From: Teichococcus oryzae | Lineage (GTDB): Bacteria > Pseudomonadota > Alphaproteobacteria > Acetobacterales > Acetobacteraceae | Length of the DNA stretch: 32,240 nucleotides | Direction: 5' to 3' | NCBI RefSeq assembly: GCF_008386565.1 | Contig: NZ_VUKA01000020.1 | Location: forward strand, 1-32,240 | Shown here: in pieces, positions 9,093-16,761 of the stretch | How positions within the stretch are numbered: position 1 is the stretch's first letter | Layout: the number at the start of each line of letters is the position of its first letter | The notes under the pieces: model-generated | The model's database searches: none | What the model was told of the DNA's origin: nothing | Seen by the model: only the letters and a program-made list of their open reading frames with translations | Position numbers and translations under genes: made by a program

Positions 9093-9273
9093 GTCCGCTT
9101 GTGTCCCGCTCCTGTCTCAGCACCGCCAGCGGCGGTGCAATGGTCTGTAGGAATTCTGCCGCTCAAACCGTCTCCCGCTTGGGTAGCGCCTGTGTCCCGT
9201 CACTACAACCGCCCTGCTGATCGCTGTGTGCCAGTTCGCCTGCGCAACTGTCCCGCGTGTGTCCCTTGGCAGG
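9093..9273. promoter_or_regulatory. Divergent control region and candidate oriT
   Basis: This spacer separates the leftward relaxase operon from the rightward stb-like operon, the same position oriT has in R388-type plasmids. It contains the perfect inverted repeat CACCGCC/GGCGGTG (9121-9137) and several same-strand copies of GTGTCCC: 9101-9107, 9192-9198 and 9259-9265, plus TGTCCCG at 9249-9255. The hairpin could be an oriT stem and the repeats could bind the small protein encoded at 9274. The nick site cannot be identified by eye. Confidence 0.45.
9121..9137. repeat. Perfect inverted repeat in the candidate oriT
   Basis: CACCGCC and GGCGGTG form a 7-bp perfect stem around AGC. It is the strongest palindrome in the divergent spacer between the transfer operons. 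Confidence 0.6.
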
Positions 9274-9759
9274 ATGCGCAACCGCAGGTACGATTCCGGG
9301 GATGTTGCAGAGTTGTCGGCCGTGACCGATCCGATCCTGGCGCGGATCCAGGCTGCCCGAGCGGACGGGCCTCGCCGCTCCCCCTTGGCGAACTGGCTGC
9401 TGCGCCATCGTGAGGCGTTCGCCCGCATCCTCCGGGACGGCGGCGCGAACTGGGAGCGCTTCGGGGCGGTGTTCGTCGAGGAGGGCCTGCTGCCGCGCCC
9501 GGAGCATTTCGATGCATCCGGGCCGGAGGGGCGCAAGGCGCGCCGCCGGGTGGCGGAAACCGCGCGCAAGGCCTGGGCGCGGGCCCAGCGCGAGCGCAAT
9601 GCGGTCGCGGCGGTCCCTGTCTCGCAGCCGGTTGCCCAACCGCCCGCGCCGGTGGCCGCGCCGACCAGCCAGCCTACGGGAGAAAGCCCGAGCAAGGCCC
9701 AGGACCGGCTGGCGCGGCTGAAGCGGCAAACCCTCGACCGCAGTGGAAGGAAAGCATGA
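9274..9759 (+). CDS. Small basic protein, first gene of stb-like operon
   Basis: The product has 161 residues from the ATG at 9274; a GTG at 9322 (VTDPILARIQAARADG) is a plausible alternative start. A compact helical region with LANWLLRHREAFARIL and WERFGAVFVEEGLL (about residues 35-70) is followed by a strongly basic stretch (KARRRVAETARKAWARAQRER) and a Pro/Ala-rich linker. The size, the helical N-terminal part and the basic region suggest a DNA-binding protein equivalent in position to StbA, which binds direct repeats upstream of its own operon. The GTGTCCC repeats upstream fit that idea. Direct sequence evidence for StbA homology is weak, so the role is inferred from layout. The stop is 1 base before the next start. 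Confidence 0.65.
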   Translation: MRNRRYDSGDVAELSAVTDPILARIQAARADGPRRSPLANWLLRHREAFARILRDGGANWERFGAVFVEEGLLPRPEHFDASGPEGRKARRRVAETARKAWARAQRERNAVAAVPVSQPVAQPPAPVAAPTSQPTGESPSKAQDRLARLKRQTLDRSGRKA

Positions 9760-9760
9760 C

Positions 9761-10552
9761 ATGGTGACGCGCAAGACCGCCGCGGCGATCTCCACCCCCG
9801 CTCTGGACCCTGTGCCGGAGACGCAGCCCAGGCTGGTGGTGCGTCTCGGCCGCGGCCGGACCGGCGGCACCACCGGGCTGGACTGGATGGTGCAGCGGGC
9901 GCGGCGGGAAGGGCGCGATCCCATCATCGCCGATGCGGCGCGCAACCCAACCCTGTCGCGGCTCTACCCGGGTGAGGCCTTGGTACCGTCCTCGACCGAT
10001 GTGGTGGAGGTCAAGGACTGGCTCACCTCGGTGCTGGACCGCATGCTGACCGAGCGGCGCTCCGCGGTGCTCGATCTCGGCGGTGGCCAGGACAGCACCC
10101 TGGCCGAGTATGTGCGCGACCTCGACCTGCTGTCGTTCTGCCAGGATGTCGGGGTGCTGCCGGTGGCCGTGTACTTCCTCGGGCCGGAGGCGGACGATTT
10201 CGCCCACGCGCATGCGATCTGGCGTGAAGGCTATTTCAACACGCCGCAGACCCTGCTGGTGCTGAATGAGGGCGTGCTGAAGCGCGGCCAGAACCCGGCC
10301 GGCGCCTTCCAGGGCATCCAGGCCAATCCCGACTTTGTCGCCTGGGTCGAGGCCGGGGCGATCCCGGTCTATATGCGCTCGCTGGCGCCGCTGGAAACGA
10401 TGCGGGAGTTAGGACTGAATTTCGGCGCGGCCATGGCCGACCGGCCGGGCCAGGCAGATCAGAAGCTCGGTCCCACCCGCGCCTGGCAGGTGAAGAGCTG
10501 GAACGCGGCGCTGGAGAGCGAGGTGCGGGAGGTTGGCGGCTGGCTGCCGTGA
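9761..10552 (+). CDS. ParA/StbB-like P-loop-fold protein with abnormal Walker A
   Basis: This 263-residue protein has the layout of small ParA-superfamily proteins of conjugative plasmids (StbB, TraL). A first strand, RLVVRLGRGR, leads into the P-loop position GRGRTGGTT (30-38). A second acidic strand, SAVLDLGGGQDS, sits where the Walker B and switch would be, and VYFLGPEADD resembles a later core strand. The P-loop Lys of GKT is replaced by Gly and the ParA signature Lys by Arg, so nucleotide hydrolysis is doubtful. The ATG at 9761 is preferred over a GTG at 9743 because GGAAGGA lies about 10 bases before it. It overlaps the next gene by four bases (GTGA), so the three genes form an operon. 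The likely role is plasmid or relaxosome positioning. Confidence 0.72.
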   Translation: MVTRKTAAAISTPALDPVPETQPRLVVRLGRGRTGGTTGLDWMVQRARREGRDPIIADAARNPTLSRLYPGEALVPSSTDVVEVKDWLTSVLDRMLTERRSAVLDLGGGQDSTLAEYVRDLDLLSFCQDVGVLPVAVYFLGPEADDFAHAHAIWREGYFNTPQTLLVLNEGVLKRGQNPAGAFQGIQANPDFVAWVEAGAIPVYMRSLAPLETMRELGLNFGAAMADRPGQADQKLGPTRAWQVKSWNAALESEVREVGGWLP

Positions 10553-11061
10553 GGCGGAAGGGGGAAGGCCGAGCATCGCCGGTGGTAGACCAGCAGCCAG
10601 ACAGCAGCAGCCTGGCGGCCGAGGTCGAGCAGGCCTGCGCGCGGATGGGCATGGAGCCGGAGGAGCCGCTGCGGCTGCTGCTGACCAGCTCGGCGCGGGC
10701 GCAGGACCGGCTGCGGGAGGAGATGGACCGCATCGGCCAGGAGGCGGCCCTGCGGGCGGCGGAGGCGGCCCTGCGGGAAGTTCGGGAGGGCATGCGCCGG
10801 GCGGCGCGGGAGCTCAGCCTGACCCGCAAGGTGCTGTACGGCGCGGTGCCGATGCTGGCGCTGCTGGTGGGGTTTGTCGCCGGGTGGCGCATGCCGGTGC
10901 AGACCACGTTCGGGCCGATGTCGCGCGAAACTCTGGCGGTGTTCCGCAGCAATGACCTGGACGCGGCCTACCGGGCCTGCGTCGATCAGCCGCCGCAGCG
11001 GGGTCGGCGCTGGTGTCAGCTGCCGCTCTGGCGGGAGGTGGGAACGCCGGGCCAAAGCTGA
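10549..11061 (+). CDS. Single-pass membrane protein, third gene of stb-like operon
   Basis: The product has 170 residues from a GTG start that overlaps the previous stop (GTGA). Residues about 45-95 are a charged helical region (QDRLREEMDRIGQEAALRAAEAAL) likely to be a coiled coil. One hydrophobic segment, VLYGAVPMLALLVGFVAGW at about 95-113, should span the membrane. The short C-terminal part has two Cys (YRACVD and RWCQLP) and may lie outside the cytoplasm. I know no named family. As the third gene with a ParA-like partner, it could anchor that protein at the membrane; this is inference from context. Confidence 0.7.
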   Translation: MRRKGEGRASPVVDQQPDSSSLAAEVEQACARMGMEPEEPLRLLLTSSARAQDRLREEMDRIGQEAALRAAEAALREVREGMRRAARELSLTRKVLYGAVPMLALLVGFVAGWRMPVQTTFGPMSRETLAVFRSNDLDAAYRACVDQPPQRGRRWCQLPLWREVGTPGQS

Positions 11062-11135
11062 GGGCACCCGAAGTTCATCGGGCCAGCCCGGGAAACGCCT
11101 TGTCCCGGCGGGGGCACTGAGCGCAGGTTGGAACC

Positions 11136-11378
11136 ATGTTCCTGGTTTCTGACGCTGACGCCGCCGCCATCCGTGCCGCCTTGCAGGACGGCGGCGAGCT
11201 GTCGGCCGCTGTCGAGCTGCGGCGGCGGTTCCGTGGCATTGATAGCAATGCCCAGGCTCGCCGCCTTGCGCGTGTCATCGCGGGCTGGTCCGGGGCGGAT
11301 CGATCCGCCACGAAGGACATAGCCCCATGTGGAGTGAGCAAAGGATTTGCGGCGGATCAAGGCGGGGTGGCGCTTTAA
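11136..11378 (+). CDS. Small uncharacterised protein of the mobile island
   Basis: The 80-residue frame starts MFLVSDADAAAIRAALQDGG and continues with SAAVELRRRFRGI and ARRLARVIAGW, a pattern that looks like a real small helical protein of the kind found beside transfer genes. After residue 50 the composition changes (GADRSATKDIAPCGV) and no longer looks like folded protein. The natural C-terminus may therefore have been replaced by a downstream rearrangement. The function is unknown. It could be regulatory, but no recognisable DNA-binding motif is seen. Confidence 0.5.
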   Translation: MFLVSDADAAAIRAALQDGGELSAAVELRRRFRGIDSNAQARRLARVIAGWSGADRSATKDIAPCGVSKGFAADQGGVAL

Positions 11379-11455
11379 GCCACGCTTGGCAGTCTCGCTC
11401 ACCTTGCCGGATAGTAAAGTTTATGTAAAATCTTTAGATCGTGCTTGGCGGCGAA

Positions 11456-12043
11456 TTATTCGATGGGCCCCTCAGGGGCAGCGTCGGCGGGTTGGCTGAA
11501 GTCGAGCCCCTCATAGAGTTCCGCAAGCGGAACGTCGATGCCGATCTCCGGCATGTGGAGGACGGCATCCTCCTTCAGGATATGGCCAATCCAGTCATCG
11601 CCGGCGCGGGAAAACACCGTGGCGCCGATGCGGTCCTGCTCCAGCATGATGTAACGCTGGATGGAAGGCGTGGCGGCGTATTCATGGTTCTTGGTGATGC
11701 GGTCGATGCTGGCCGTGCTGTTGCTCAGCACCTCGAAGATCACCACTGGATCCCGGACCACGGTGCGGCGAGGATCTGGCGAGGAACACAAGACGAAGCC
11801 GTCCGGGTACCGGATGCTTCCGGCCACTTCGACCTTCAGATCGCTGCCATGGAACCGACAGGGTTTACCGCGCAGGCGTCCACCGACGGAGATGGCGAGG
11901 TTTGCCTGCAGGGTCGAATGCGCCTCGGTACCGCCGGTCATTGCGACCGGATGGAAGCCGTCAAATTCGAAGCGCTGTCCCTGACCTTCCTCCCAGATGA
12001 GGAACTCCTGCAGGCTCATGGGCTTGCGGAAGGCAACGTTCAT
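11456..12043 (-). CDS. Uma2/DUF820-family PD-(D/E)XK nuclease-like protein
   Basis: The start at 12043 (MNVAFRKPMSLQEFLIWEE) is chosen because the family N-terminus begins this way; the frame is open further upstream without similarity. The 195-residue protein shows the usual order: an N-terminal helix with F..WEE, then RFEFDGF, the strand SDLKVEV, the catalytic pair PDGFVL and VIFEVLSNST, and a following Lys in ITKNHEYAATPSIQRYIML. These are the Asp, Glu and Lys positions of the PD-(D/E)XK fold. Members are widespread, often multi-copy, and have no settled biological role; they are proposed to be mobile endonucleases. It stands alone with its 3' end facing the small gene at 11136. Confidence 0.85.
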   Translation of the reverse strand: MNVAFRKPMSLQEFLIWEEGQGQRFEFDGFHPVAMTGGTEAHSTLQANLAISVGGRLRGKPCRFHGSDLKVEVAGSIRYPDGFVLCSSPDPRRTVVRDPVVIFEVLSNSTASIDRITKNHEYAATPSIQRYIMLEQDRIGATVFSRAGDDWIGHILKEDAVLHMPEIGIDVPLAELYEGLDFSQPADAAPEGPIE

Positions 12044-12433
12044 GCGATCGAGCTTAGCATGGGCTGACACAGTGAAATCCAGAATTTCTGATGTAGTCCT
12101 CACCCCTGGCGTAGAAGATATCAAGCTTGTCAGGAGCCCAGCCATTTTCTGAAGCAAGCCTGCCCATGCGGAGGAGTAGGTCCGACTTGGACATTGTCGC
12201 GGTCCATGACCCGTTCCATGGGAATGGTCTTCTCAGGATGTCGGGCACCTTCCGTGCCTTTCCGCGCGCTACGGTGTGAAGCTTGGCTGAGCGGTAATGG
12301 CAGGGGCTTCGATGCGCTCCGACATCCTTCCTGAGTTGGCAGCAGGCGCCTAAGCCGCCTCGGTGCCTCAGGCATCGGTTAGAACCATGAGGAGGCCGCG
12401 GCGCCGTCAGAGCATCCTTGTTCCGGCGCCTTT
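12044..12433. other. 390 bases without a supported gene
   Basis: A minus-strand frame of 127 codons (12054-12437) crosses this stretch, but I recognise no family in it. Its last part (SKSDLLLRMGRLASENGW) has a more protein-like composition than the rest. It overlaps the 3' end of the exonuclease gene by only a few bases and has no clear ribosome binding site. The stretch could be a decayed gene. Confidence 0.4.
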
Positions 12434-13351
12434 TCATGCCCGCTCCGAGTAGCGGTCCCGGGCGGTGATCCGCTGCATCGGCAACTCCACCGCGCGGCCG
12501 TAGACCGCCTCCCGCAGGAAGGTGAGCTCCGCCTCCTGTTCGGCCTCGGCCACATCGCGGTACCAGGCGCGCGGCTGCCGTTCTGTTGCCTCGCCGTTCC
12601 AGCGATAGCCGCGCGCCTTCAGGCGGTCCTTTTGCTCGAAGGGCGCCTCCACCGCCCAGATCCGCCAGGAGGCCTGCCGGGCGCTGTCCAGCAAGGCGGC
12701 GAGGCCAGTGACATTGGAGCGTGGCAGCGGCCGCGCCAGGATCGCCAGCGTCGCCTGGCAGTCATGCACCGCCCGGTGCCCGCCAAAGAACAGCCCGCAT
12801 CGCATGGCGAGGTAGCCAAGGCGCGTGCCCTCAAAACCCTCCGCCGCCCAGTCTACCTCCGCCATGGAGCAGGCCCAGGGCTTGTCGGCGAAGCCGGCCC
12901 AGAAGCGCTCGGCGAAGCGCCGGTCGAAGCCGGCATTGTGCGCGATCACCAGCGCCGCCGGCGCGGCGAAGGCCGCCACCTCCTCCGGCTCGATCCGCTG
13001 CCCGGCCACCATGGCATCGGTGATGCCGGTCAGCTCGGTGACCGCCGGCGGGATCGGCCGGGAGGGCTGGCGCAGCCGGCTGAACGCCGCGCCGACGCCG
13101 TAGAGCGTGCCATCCAGCCCATAGGTGAAGGGCAGCATGGCCCATTCGATGATCTCGTCCTGCTCGGGGTCGAGCCCGGTGGTCTCGAGGTCGAGCAGCA
13201 GGCCGAGGCGGGTGGGCGTGCCGGGCGGTGGCTCCAGGGAAGGCTGCGGCTCGACCCGCCGCAGCACCCGGTAGCGGCCGCTGGCCTCCAGGGTAGCGGC
13301 CAGGGCTTCCAGCTGCTCAGGGTCCAGATTGTTTGGGCTTAGACGCGTCAT
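12434..13351 (-). CDS. DEDDh 3'-5' exonuclease (DnaQ/RNase T-like) with extra C-terminal domain
   Basis: The start is placed at 13351 (MTRLSPNNLD), giving 305 residues; upstream codons in the same frame do not look like protein. The exonuclease fold spans about residues 48-205 with D54 and E56 (LDLETTGLD), D143 (IAHNAGFDRRF), and H192 and D197 (GHRAVHDCQAT), the complete DEDDh set. It should remove 3' nucleotides from DNA or RNA using two metal ions. A separate C-terminal domain of about 75 residues (EQKDRLKARGYRWNGE to ITARDRYSERA) is not part of the polymerase epsilon subunit. A damaged second copy of that same domain lies at 16762-16970, so this domain belongs to the island's own gene family. 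Plasmid-borne relatives are common in this bacterial group. Confidence 0.88.
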   Translation of the reverse strand: MTRLSPNNLDPEQLEALAATLEASGRYRVLRRVEPQPSLEPPPGTPTRLGLLLDLETTGLDPEQDEIIEWAMLPFTYGLDGTLYGVGAAFSRLRQPSRPIPPAVTELTGITDAMVAGQRIEPEEVAAFAAPAALVIAHNAGFDRRFAERFWAGFADKPWACSMAEVDWAAEGFEGTRLGYLAMRCGLFFGGHRAVHDCQATLAILARPLPRSNVTGLAALLDSARQASWRIWAVEAPFEQKDRLKARGYRWNGEATERQPRAWYRDVAEAEQEAELTFLREAVYGRAVELPMQRITARDRYSERA

Positions 13352-13565
13352 GGCCCCTGCATGCCCTGCCCCAGGCTGCTGATCCAGGGCTGGGCGGCTC
13401 CTGAAGCCGGTTCCGTTTTTCCGTGCCGCTTTAACCGGCCGTTCACCAGCGCCTGTTATAAGGATCGCACTGCGGCGGCGTGGTGAACGCTCCAAGCGAC
13501 GACGGACCCTGATTGCATCGCCACGGGCCTTCGGGCCGGTGTAGAGGGGGGGAAGCAGAACCCAT

Positions 13566-13594
13566 CCGCCCGGCCGGAGCCATCCGCCGGGCGG
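13566..13594. terminator. Strong 9-bp stem-loop upstream of the nuclease gene
   Basis: CCGCCCGGC (13566-13574) and GCCGGGCGG (13586-13594) pair perfectly around an 11-base loop and are followed by TTT. It lies about 40 bases before the nuclease start and reads as an intrinsic terminator or an attenuator on the plus strand. The T-run is short, so termination strength is unclear. Confidence 0.5.
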
Positions 13595-13635
13595 TTTGTG
13601 TTCTGGTGCCTTCACTGTGGATCCTGTCTGCCGCC

Positions 13636-14313
13636 ATGCCTGTTTCGCGCCTGCTGCTCGCTCCTGTTCTCGTTCTCCTGCTGCTCTCTTTTCCGGCCCT
13701 GGCCGCGGAGCTGCGCGGCGAGGTGGTCGGCATCAGCGATGGCGACACGCTCACCCTGCTGACGCCGGACAAGCGGCAGGTCCGGGTGCGGCTGGCGGAG
13801 ATTGATGCGCCGGAAAGCCGCCAGCCCTGGGGCAGCCGGGCGCAGCAGGCGCTGTCCGCCCTGGTGTTCCACCAGGCGGTGCGGGTGGTGGTGCAGGACA
13901 CCGACCGCTATGGCCGCACGGTGGGCACAGTGTGGGTCGGCGGCCGCAACGCCAATGCCGAGATGGTCCGCCAGGGTCAGGCCTGGGTGTATCGGCAATA
14001 CCTTCGCGACCGCTCGCTGCTGGCGCTGGAAGACGAGGCCAAACAGGCCCGGCGCGGCCTCTGGGCGCTGCCGGAGGCGGAGCGGGTGCCGCCCTGGCAG
14101 TGGCGCCGGCAGGGGCAGTCCAGCCAGCCGGCACCCGCGCCCCTGCCCCGGGCTTCGGCGGTCGCCGGATCTGCGGCCTTCACTTGCGGCGGCAAGCGCC
14201 TGTGCCGCGAGATGTCGAGCTGCGCCGAGGCGCGGTTTCACCTGCAGCAATGCGGGCTGAGCCGGCTGGATGGCGACCGCGACGGCGTGCCCTGCGAAAG
14301 CCTCTGCCGATAA
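13636..14313 (+). CDS. Secreted thermonuclease (SNase) with Excalibur-like C-terminus
   Basis: The 225-residue product opens with a signal peptide (hydrophobic core about residues 5-20, cut near PALAA). The SNase fold follows (about 25-135) with DGDTLTL, RVRLAEIDAPE and DRYGRTVGTV, which supply the metal-binding Asp and the catalytic Arg, Glu and Arg of the family. A Pro/Ala-rich linker leads to a Cys-rich end with CGGKRLC and DGDRDGVPCESLC, an Excalibur-type calcium-binding-like motif. It probably degrades DNA or RNA outside the cytoplasm, for food or for barrier crossing. The start at 13636 is set by the signal peptide; the frame is open further upstream. It converges with the MFS gene. Similar nucleases are frequent plasmid cargo. 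Confidence 0.92.
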   Translation: MPVSRLLLAPVLVLLLLSFPALAAELRGEVVGISDGDTLTLLTPDKRQVRVRLAEIDAPESRQPWGSRAQQALSALVFHQAVRVVVQDTDRYGRTVGTVWVGGRNANAEMVRQGQAWVYRQYLRDRSLLALEDEAKQARRGLWALPEAERVPPWQWRRQGQSSQPAPAPLPRASAVAGSAAFTCGGKRLCREMSSCAEARFHLQQCGLSRLDGDRDGVPCESLCR

Positions 14314-14342
14314 GGTAACACGACACGCCGGCGACTTGGCGA

Positions 14343-14364
14343 CCTGATGATTTGCGCCATCAGG
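14343..14364. terminator. Stem-loop between convergent nuclease and MFS genes
   Basis: CCTGATG (14343-14349) and CATCAGG (14358-14364) form a 7-bp stem with an 8-base loop, 30 bases after the nuclease stop and overlapping the MFS stop. A T5 run follows only 11 bases later on the plus strand, so this is a weak terminator candidate. Confidence 0.35.
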
Positions 14365-15526
14365 CTGGAAGCTGTCTTTTTGCACTCCGAAGGACGAAGG
14401 ACGCATAAAGCAGCGGGATCGTCAGCAGGCTGCTGCCGGCGAAGTAGAGTGACGTGGCCGGGTTGCCGGAAAGATCCTGCAGCCAGCCCGCCGCGGGAGG
14501 AAGGCCGGACTGCCCGGCATAAAGCCACGTGTAGAAGATGCCCATGCCGAGGGCGCGGCTTCCAGGCCGGAGCACCGCCGCGGGAAGCGACATGATGACA
14601 CCCACTGGCAGGCCCATCAGCAGCCCGATCGTCAGCAGCGTTGAGACGGGCTCGGCGGAGGGCAGCAGAAGCATCCCGATGCCCCATGCAAGGGTTCCTG
14701 TCAGCAGGAGCAGACGGGGGCGGCCCCAGCGCTGGGCGGCGAGGCCCCCGATCTGGCCAGAGGCCACCATGAGCCAGGTGGTGGTGCCGACGAGGGCACC
14801 CGCCTGTCCCGGGTTGAAGCCGGAACTGATCAGGAAGAGCGGGGCGAAGCCGAGCATGATGCCGAAGGCGCCATTGTAGAGGCCCCACATCATGCCCGCG
14901 AGAGACACCAGGATGATCTCGTGCCCCGATATCACGGTGCCCGCCGATGTGGCGCCGGAGCGGTCATTTGGATGCCGCCGGTAGGCCAAAGCCAGCAAGA
15001 GGAAGGCGGCAGCGGCCGTCGCCGCGCTGACATACAGCCCCACGGGCCAGGCCGCTCCCGCTCCGGTGAGCAGGCCCAGGACCAGCAGCGCGAGACCGAT
15101 GCCGACCGGAAAGGAATTCACGAAAAGCGCCATGGCCAGGACGATTTCGCGTCCCGCGAACCAGTCCGTGACCATCTTCGCCATGAGCACGTTCAGCAGG
15201 ACGCCGCCGACACCGGACAGCAGCCGGCCAGCAACCAGGGTGGCGTAATCCTCCGCAAGGCCCGCCAGCACGCCACCTCCCGTCATCAGGGCAAGACCTG
15301 TCATCACCACCCTCTTGTCGCCGAAGCGCTGCCCGAGCGCCCCGCCAGGGAGCGCGAGGATCACGCCTGGCAGAACATAGAGCCCGATCAGGAAGCCGAG
15401 ATCCACGTAGGCAAGGCCCAGATCCTCGATCAACCGCGTCGACACGGAGGCGATCGACTGGAACTGAAAACCGAGGCTCAGGCGCGCCGTCGCAAGCACG
15501 GCCAGAGCCTTCCAGCGTCCGTCCAT
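14360..15526 (-). CDS. Major facilitator superfamily transporter
   Basis: The product has 388 residues, mostly hydrophobic, with about twelve membrane segments in two halves. The loop between segments 2 and 3 carries the MFS A-motif as GGALGQRFGDKRVV (about residues 59-72). The central loop is around residues 190-210 (YRRHPNDRSGA), and the second half repeats a reduced version at AQRWGRPRLLL. The overall look is that of the CynX/NimT or sugar-phosphate exporter-like branches, but the substrate cannot be inferred. The ATG at 15526 is preferred over that at 15541 because GGGAGGC lies 7 bases before it. It stands alone on the minus strand within the island, so it may be cargo. Confidence 0.85.
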   Translation of the reverse strand: MDGRWKALAVLATARLSLGFQFQSIASVSTRLIEDLGLAYVDLGFLIGLYVLPGVILALPGGALGQRFGDKRVVMTGLALMTGGGVLAGLAEDYATLVAGRLLSGVGGVLLNVLMAKMVTDWFAGREIVLAMALFVNSFPVGIGLALLVLGLLTGAGAAWPVGLYVSAATAAAAFLLLALAYRRHPNDRSGATSAGTVISGHEIILVSLAGMMWGLYNGAFGIMLGFAPLFLISSGFNPGQAGALVGTTTWLMVASGQIGGLAAQRWGRPRLLLLTGTLAWGIGMLLLPSAEPVSTLLTIGLLMGLPVGVIMSLPAAVLRPGSRALGMGIFYTWLYAGQSGLPPAAGWLQDLSGNPATSLYFAGSSLLTIPLLYASFVLRSAKRQLPA

Positions 15527-15775
15527 GCTTGTGCCTCCCATGCTCCGGGGTCTCACTGGCTTGCCGGCGCGCTTCAGCGTGCCGGCCCTTCTCCGCACCG
15601 GTTGCGCAGCCGCCCGCCATCGGCCACGGCCAGGGCGACCACGATCTTCCCGCCTGCGGCGCCTGGTCAAGGATGACATGCCAGGCCTCGATTGGCGTGA
15701 CGATGGGCCGGCCGTATAGGGCTGCGGGGATCGACTTGGCTTGATCCTCCCCCTTCTCAGAAATCGGCGTTCGTC

Positions 15776-16138
15776 ATGGCGAAAGCAAAATCAGGAACCA
15801 TTGCCCAGCGTCTGGAGGACGCGGCCAAGGCCAGGCAGGCCATGTTGGAAGCGTTCCGCAACCGGCCGGATCCGGATGATCCGGAAGTTGCCGCACGTCG
15901 GGCGGAACGGCAGGAAATCGCGCGAGCCAGGGAGGCGCGTCTTGAGGCCCGCCGCCTGGCCCAGGAGGCCGAGGCGGCGCGCCAGCGCGCCGAGCAAGAG
16001 GCTGAAAGCGCGCGTCGGCGGGCCGAGGAGGAGGCGCGGGAAGTCGAGCGCAGGGCAAACCTGCGCAAGAAGCCAGGCCTGGCCGCGGTGCTGGCGAGCC
16101 ATCAGGCCGCCAAGGCTGCCAAGAAGGGTAGGAACTAA
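15776..16138 (+). CDS. DUF6481-family charged helical protein
   Basis: The 120-residue protein has a short N-terminal part with FRNRPDPDDPEVAARRAERQEI, the recognisable start of DUF6481 proteins. A long Ala/Glu/Arg-rich helix (about residues 50-95) and a Lys-rich tail ending KAAKKGRN follow. The helix is probably a single coiled coil. The family is common in Alphaproteobacteria, often next to cold-shock or plasmid genes, and has no known function. Its stop overlaps by four bases with that of the convergent gene on the other strand (16135-16138). Confidence 0.8.
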   Translation: MAKAKSGTIAQRLEDAAKARQAMLEAFRNRPDPDDPEVAARRAERQEIARAREARLEARRLAQEAEAARQRAEQEAESARRRAEEEAREVERRANLRKKPGLAAVLASHQAAKAAKKGRN

Positions 16139-16719
16139 AGCTTCGCGGCTGGCCGCGTCTGCCTCGGCTCGAGCTGCTCCTGTGCTGATCGTATCCTCAA
16201 CACAGCCTGATGCGTGCCGCGGATCAGCGCCTCGAGTTCCTCCTGAGGCACGGGATGCGCGGACAGGCAGGCTGACACCAGCTGCACGGTTTCAACCAGC
16301 GCGGCCTGAGAAGGCCGAACCGGCTGGACGGGTGGCGAAGGCGGCGGCACAGGGCTGGAGACCTGGGCCGGCGCGCGCGCCCTCGGCCGTGCCGCCTCGG
16401 GTGGCAAGCGGCTCACCTCAGCCTGCCCTGCTTCGGGCGGCGGCAGCGAAGGGGCTTCAGGGTCCGGACATGCGGGGGCGGTGGCCTGGGGATCCACGGG
16501 CAAGCAAACCAGCGCCGGCAGGGGCTGTTTGAGCAGGCGCTGCAGGGTCGCCGCCGTTTCCAGGAACCCGTCTGGCCGCAGCACCAAGAAGGCGTGTCCG
16601 TCCACCCAGAACACCCGCCGCTGCATGGCCAGGGTGGCGACGTGCTCGCGGGTGGCAGGAACAAACCGGCAGCCGCGGCTTTCCGCCGCGGATCGTTGCT
16701 CAAGGGTGAGATCGGCCAT
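16135..16719 (-). CDS. Hypothetical protein with MucR-like oligomerisation motif
   Basis: The 194-residue protein has three parts. The N-terminal 70 residues contain RRVFWVDGHAFLVLRPDGFLET, which I do not recognise. A Pro/Ala-rich linker spans about 75-135. Residues about 137-176 (ETVQLVSACLSAHPVP, then EELEALIRGTHQAVLRI) resemble the N-terminal region of MucR/Ros regulators, which in those proteins drives oligomerisation. The C2H2 zinc finger that MucR uses to bind DNA is absent. If the likeness is real the protein could join or poison MucR oligomers. Homology to MucR is inferred from pattern only. It ends four bases inside the convergent DUF6481 gene. Confidence 0.6.
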   Translation of the reverse strand: MADLTLEQRSAAESRGCRFVPATREHVATLAMQRRVFWVDGHAFLVLRPDGFLETAATLQRLLKQPLPALVCLPVDPQATAPACPDPEAPSLPPPEAGQAEVSRLPPEAARPRARAPAQVSSPVPPPSPPVQPVRPSQAALVETVQLVSACLSAHPVPQEELEALIRGTHQAVLRIRSAQEQLEPRQTRPAAKL

Positions 16720-16761
16720 GCCGGGATCCTGGTGTCGAAGGAAGGGCGTTCTGCCGAAAGG

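Noticed and set aside
8797-9123. Extended N-terminus of the relaxase to 9123
   Set aside because: The extra residues are Gly/Arg/Pro-rich and overlap a better coding frame (8793-9092); the ATGA junction supports the start at 8796.
12130-12375. Possible group II intron reverse-transcriptase start (MERVMDRDN)
   Set aside because: Only a few residues resemble that protein, the rest of the frame does not continue the family, and no intron RNA structure was visible.
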